The notes under the pieces were generated by a model. That model was not told the DNA's origin. It saw only the letters and a list, made by a program, of their open reading frames with translations, and did not search any database. A program made the translations under genes and the position numbers. Below, one piece after another: positions 22,640 to 24,925 of a stretch of 24,925 nucleotides of DNA. The stretch is from an uncultured Lachnospiraceae bacterium. GTDB taxonomy: Bacteria; Bacillota; Clostridia; Lachnospirales; Lachnospiraceae. The stretch's first letter is position 1. The number at the start of each line of letters is the position of its first letter. The stretch covers positions 1 to 24,925 of the forward strand of contig CARQVR010000047.1 of the NCBI GenBank assembly GCA_949051815.1, in the 5' to 3' direction.

Positions 22640-22693
22640 CCGAAGGCTTTCGGCAGATGATCCGGCTGCGGGTGTCTGCCACAAACGCCGGAT
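22640..22693 (+). other. Two hairpins in the feoA-feoB gap
   Basis: CCGAA-GGCT-TTCGG (22640-22653) starts right after the feoA stop codon. ATCCGGC (22660-22666) pairs with GCCGGAT (22687-22693). Neither has a T-tract. With the terminator at 22720-22752 they form a chain of three stems. Confidence 0.5.
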
Positions 22694-22719
22694 GTCAGCT
22701 TCGCGGCAGAAGTGCATAG

Positions 22720-22752
22720 GCCGTTCATATCATGGGAACGGCAAATTTTTTT
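22720..22752 (+). terminator. Internal terminator between feoA and feoB
   Basis: GCCGTTC (22720-22726) pairs with GAACGGC (22736-22742) around a nine-base loop, followed by AAA and T7 (22746-22752). This should stop a large share of feoA transcripts before feoB. Confidence 0.75.
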
Positions 22753-22760
22753 GCGAGATA

Positions 22761-22776
22761 GTTAGTTAAAGCTAAC
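22761..22776. promoter_or_regulatory. Operator-like site before feoB
   Basis: GTTAGTTAAAGCTAAC matches the two sites at the feoA promoter, with arms GTTAG and CTAAC. It lies nine bases after the internal terminator and 57 bp before the feoB start. TTGCGA at 22751-22756 could be a -35, but no clear -10 follows, so a separate feoB promoter is only a possibility. Confidence 0.5.
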
Positions 22777-22833
22777 AAAAACTGTCCGCGGGCATGAACA
22801 TAAAAAGAAATGGGAACGAGGAGGATGTATGAG

Positions 22834-24840
22834 ATGAGAATTGCACTGACGGGAAATCCAAACAGCGGAAAGACAACGATCTTTAACGCGCTCACCGGCA
22901 GAAATGAAAAGATCGGCAATTGGGCGGGCGTCACCGTGGAAAAGAAGGAAAGTCCGATCAAAAAAGTGTATTACGATGGGAAGGAGGAGCTGATTGCAGT
23001 GGATCTGCCGGGCGCCTATTCCATGTCGCCCTTCACATCCGAGGAGAGCATTACCAGCGGGTATGTGAAGAATGAGAAGCCGGATGTGATTATAAATATC
23101 GTGGATGCGACCAACCTGAGCAGGAGCCTGTTTTTCACGACCCAGCTTTTGGAGCTTGGGATTCCGGTGGTGGTGGCTTTGAACAAAAGCGATGTAAATG
23201 AAAAGAAGGACACGGAAATCAACGTGCAGTTATTGGCGGAGAAGCTGGGGTGTCCCGTACTGCGGACAGTCGCCACCGCTTCTGGGGATAACGGCTTGAG
23301 AGCGGTGGTGGAAAAGGCTGCCGCTGTCAAAGGCAGCAGGCAGCAGCCGCCCTATGTGCAGGAGAAAACAGATCTGCATGATAAGGAGGCGGTGGAGGCG
23401 GCAGACAGGAAACGGTTTGCCTTTGTGAACGGGATAGTGGGGAGCGTGGAAAAGAGAAAGATCCTGACGAGAGAAAAGAACGGACAGGACAAAATTGACA
23501 AAGTGCTTACAAGCCCCTGGCTGGGGATTCCGGTTTTTGCAGCAGTCATGTTTCTGGTATTTTATATCTCACAGGCGACGCTTGGCACATGGATTGCCGA
23601 CTGGCTGGTGGGCTGGATCGAAGCCTTTCAGAGTTATGCGGCGGGTCTTGTGGAGAACGCCAATCCTTTTCTACAGTCTCTGCTGGTGGACGGTATCATC
23701 GGCGGCGTAGGCGCAGTGGTGGGGTTCCTGCCTCTTGTGATGGTCATGTATTTTCTGATCGCACTTTTGGAGGACTGCGGTTACATGGCGCGTGCTACGG
23801 TGGTGCTCGACCCGGTTTTTAAGAGAGTGGGACTTTCCGGCAAGTCCGTGATCCCGATGGTAATCGGAACAGGCTGTGCGATTCCGGGCATTATGGCCTG
23901 CCGTACCATCCGCAATGAGCGGGAGAGGAGAGCGACTGCCATGCTGACGCCCTTTATGCCCTGCGGCGCCAAGCTGCCTGTGATCGCCCTGTTTGCGGGG
24001 GCTTTCTTTCAGGAACAGCCGTGGGTCGGTGTGACGATGTATTTTGCGGGTATTGCGCTGATCCTTTTGGGCGCGCTGATAATCAACGCGGTGACAGGAT
24101 ATAAATTCAGGAAATCTTTTTTTATCATTGAATTGCCGGAGTATAAGATTCCGGGTTTGAAAAGAGCCGCCATTTCTATGCTGGGACGTGGTAAGGCATA
24201 TATCATCAAGGCGGGAACGATTATTCTCATATGTAATACGGCGGTGCAGATCATGCAGTCCTTTGACTGGCGTCTGCAGGTGGTGGAGGAGGGAATGGAA
24301 AACACTTCCATTCTGGCGTCCATCGCTTCTCCTGTCGCTGTTCTTCTCGTGCCGATTGTCGGTTTTGCGGCATGGCAGCTTGCGGCTGCTGCAGTTACCG
24401 GTTTTATCGCCAAGGAGAATGTGGTCGGTACGCTGGCAGTCTGCTATGGCCTTAGCGCGTTCATTGATACGGAAGAACTGGCATTAGTCGGGGACGGCAA
24501 TGTGGTGGCGCAGGCTATGGCGCTCACGAAGGCGGCTGCGTTAGCATATCTGATGTTTAATCTGTTTACGCCGCCCTGCTTTGCGGCACTCGGCGCGATG
24601 AACGCGGAGATGCAGAGCAAAAAGTGGCTCTGGGGAGGCATTAGCCTGCAATTTGGTATCGGGTTTACGACGGCCTTTCTGATATATCAGGCAGGCACGC
24701 TTGCCGCCACGGGAAGCGTTGGTGCGGGATTTGTCCCGGGACTTCTGGCGGTGTTTGCCATGGCGGCTGTGGCTGCGATCCTGGTACGGCGGACGAACAG
24801 ACAGTTCGCGGTGGAATACGGGATGAAGAAGGCAGCTTAA
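22834..24840 (+). CDS. feoB: Ferrous iron transport protein B
   Basis: This 668-residue FeoB is the ferrous iron permease of the cytoplasmic membrane. The ATG at 22834 lies nine bases after GAGGAGG; in-frame starts at 22810 and 22825 precede or touch that site. The N-terminal G domain shows G1 GNPNSGKTT (8-16), G2 T34, G3 DLPG (57-60) and G4 NKSD (117-120). A short regulatory stretch leads to the membrane part from ~residue 230. There the two Gate regions contain EDCGYMARATVVLD and GTGCAIPGI, with the conserved Cys positions of the iron path. Length and order are normal and the gene is intact. Expression probably depends on the GTTAG-type operators and on readthrough of the internal terminator. 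Confidence 0.96.
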   Translation: MRIALTGNPNSGKTTIFNALTGRNEKIGNWAGVTVEKKESPIKKVYYDGKEELIAVDLPGAYSMSPFTSEESITSGYVKNEKPDVIINIVDATNLSRSLFFTTQLLELGIPVVVALNKSDVNEKKDTEINVQLLAEKLGCPVLRTVATASGDNGLRAVVEKAAAVKGSRQQPPYVQEKTDLHDKEAVEAADRKRFAFVNGIVGSVEKRKILTREKNGQDKIDKVLTSPWLGIPVFAAVMFLVFYISQATLGTWIADWLVGWIEAFQSYAAGLVENANPFLQSLLVDGIIGGVGAVVGFLPLVMVMYFLIALLEDCGYMARATVVLDPVFKRVGLSGKSVIPMVIGTGCAIPGIMACRTIRNERERRATAMLTPFMPCGAKLPVIALFAGAFFQEQPWVGVTMYFAGIALILLGALIINAVTGYKFRKSFFIIELPEYKIPGLKRAAISMLGRGKAYIIKAGTIILICNTAVQIMQSFDWRLQVVEEGMENTSILASIASPVAVLLVPIVGFAAWQLAAAAVTGFIAKENVVGTLAVCYGLSAFIDTEELALVGDGNVVAQAMALTKAAALAYLMFNLFTPPCFAALGAMNAEMQSKKWLWGGISLQFGIGFTTAFLIYQAGTLAATGSVGAGFVPGLLAVFAMAAVAAILVRRTNRQFAVEYGMKKAA

Positions 24841-24860
24841 GGGGGCAGGATCAGGAGATA

Positions 24861-24905
24861 ATGAAAATTCATCCTAAATTATTCACGGAACAGTATCTGA
24901 ACTGA
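24861..24905 (+). CDS. Possible 14-codon ORF after feoB
   Basis: ATG at 24861 opens the frame MKIHPKLFTEQYLN, with AGGAG only three bases upstream, which is tighter than normal spacing. The second half of the frame is part of an inverted repeat, so it may be chance. FeoB is often followed by small proteins, but this one lacks the Cys-rich pattern expected of them. Confidence 0.15.
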   Translation: MKIHPKLFTEQYLN

Positions 24906-24921
24906 TAACTGTACCATGAAT
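24881..24921 (+). repeat. Imperfect inverted repeat after feoB at the window edge
   Basis: ATTCACGGAACAGT (24881-24894) and ACTGTACCATGAAT (24908-24921) are inverted with two mismatches in 14 positions, and an inner ATC/GAT pairing extends the stem. The window ends four bases later, so I cannot see whether a T-tract makes it a terminator. Confidence 0.5.
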
Positions 24922-24925
24922 CTGA

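Overview
This 24.9 kb window looks like chromosomal DNA of a Gram-positive, low-to-mid-GC Clostridia, most likely a Lachnospiraceae-type gut anaerobe. The basis is strong AGGAGG ribosome binding sites, sigma-A promoters, a CD3324-type helix-turn-helix, a GHKL/LytTR two-component pair, a GLUG-repeat surface protein and a FeoA/FeoB pair. This placement is inferred from protein families and gene style; no rRNA or tRNA gene is present to confirm it.

Left third (1-9423, nearly all minus strand). A 926-residue wall or membrane surface protein with GLUG repeats and a Pro/Asp/Ser stalk lies next to a small OB-fold-like lipoprotein. Upstream of these is a complete carbohydrate ABC importer: solute-binding protein, two permeases and its own MsmK/UgpC-type ATPase. 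An FRG-domain gene of unknown biochemistry leads into it. The surface-protein gene is flanked by two inverted hairpin elements with the same flank, loop and T-tract but different, still paired, stems. The left one has its own promoter and could be a ~70-nt small RNA.

Middle (9643-15929). An AI-2E/PerM-family membrane protein is followed by an unusual fusion of a CD3324-type helix-turn-helix with an APH-type kinase, whose promoter region carries a 19-bp-arm palindrome. A convergent GHKL histidine kinase/LytTR regulator operon, a divergent membrane protein of unknown function and an XRE regulator with two membrane helices complete this part.

Right part (15981-24925). Two flavodoxin-fold genes are transcribed divergently. 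A histidine kinase, OmpR-type regulator and Na/Pi cotransporter form a tightly packed operon. A DtxR-family metal regulator with a mixed MntR/DtxR metal site follows, then a Fic-fold protein whose catalytic His is replaced by Gln while its inhibitory motif is kept, and finally feoA and feoB. The feo region carries three copies of a GTTAG-N6-CTAAC-like operator, which suggests that the nearby DtxR-family protein, or a paralogue, represses ferrous iron uptake. A structured spacer with an internal terminator separates feoA from feoB.

I found no CRISPR array, insertion sequence, tRNA or rRNA. The strongest candidates for something undescribed are the helix-turn-helix/kinase fusion with its palindromic promoter, the His-less Fic protein, the covarying hairpin pair around the surface protein, and the doubly anchored solute-binding protein.
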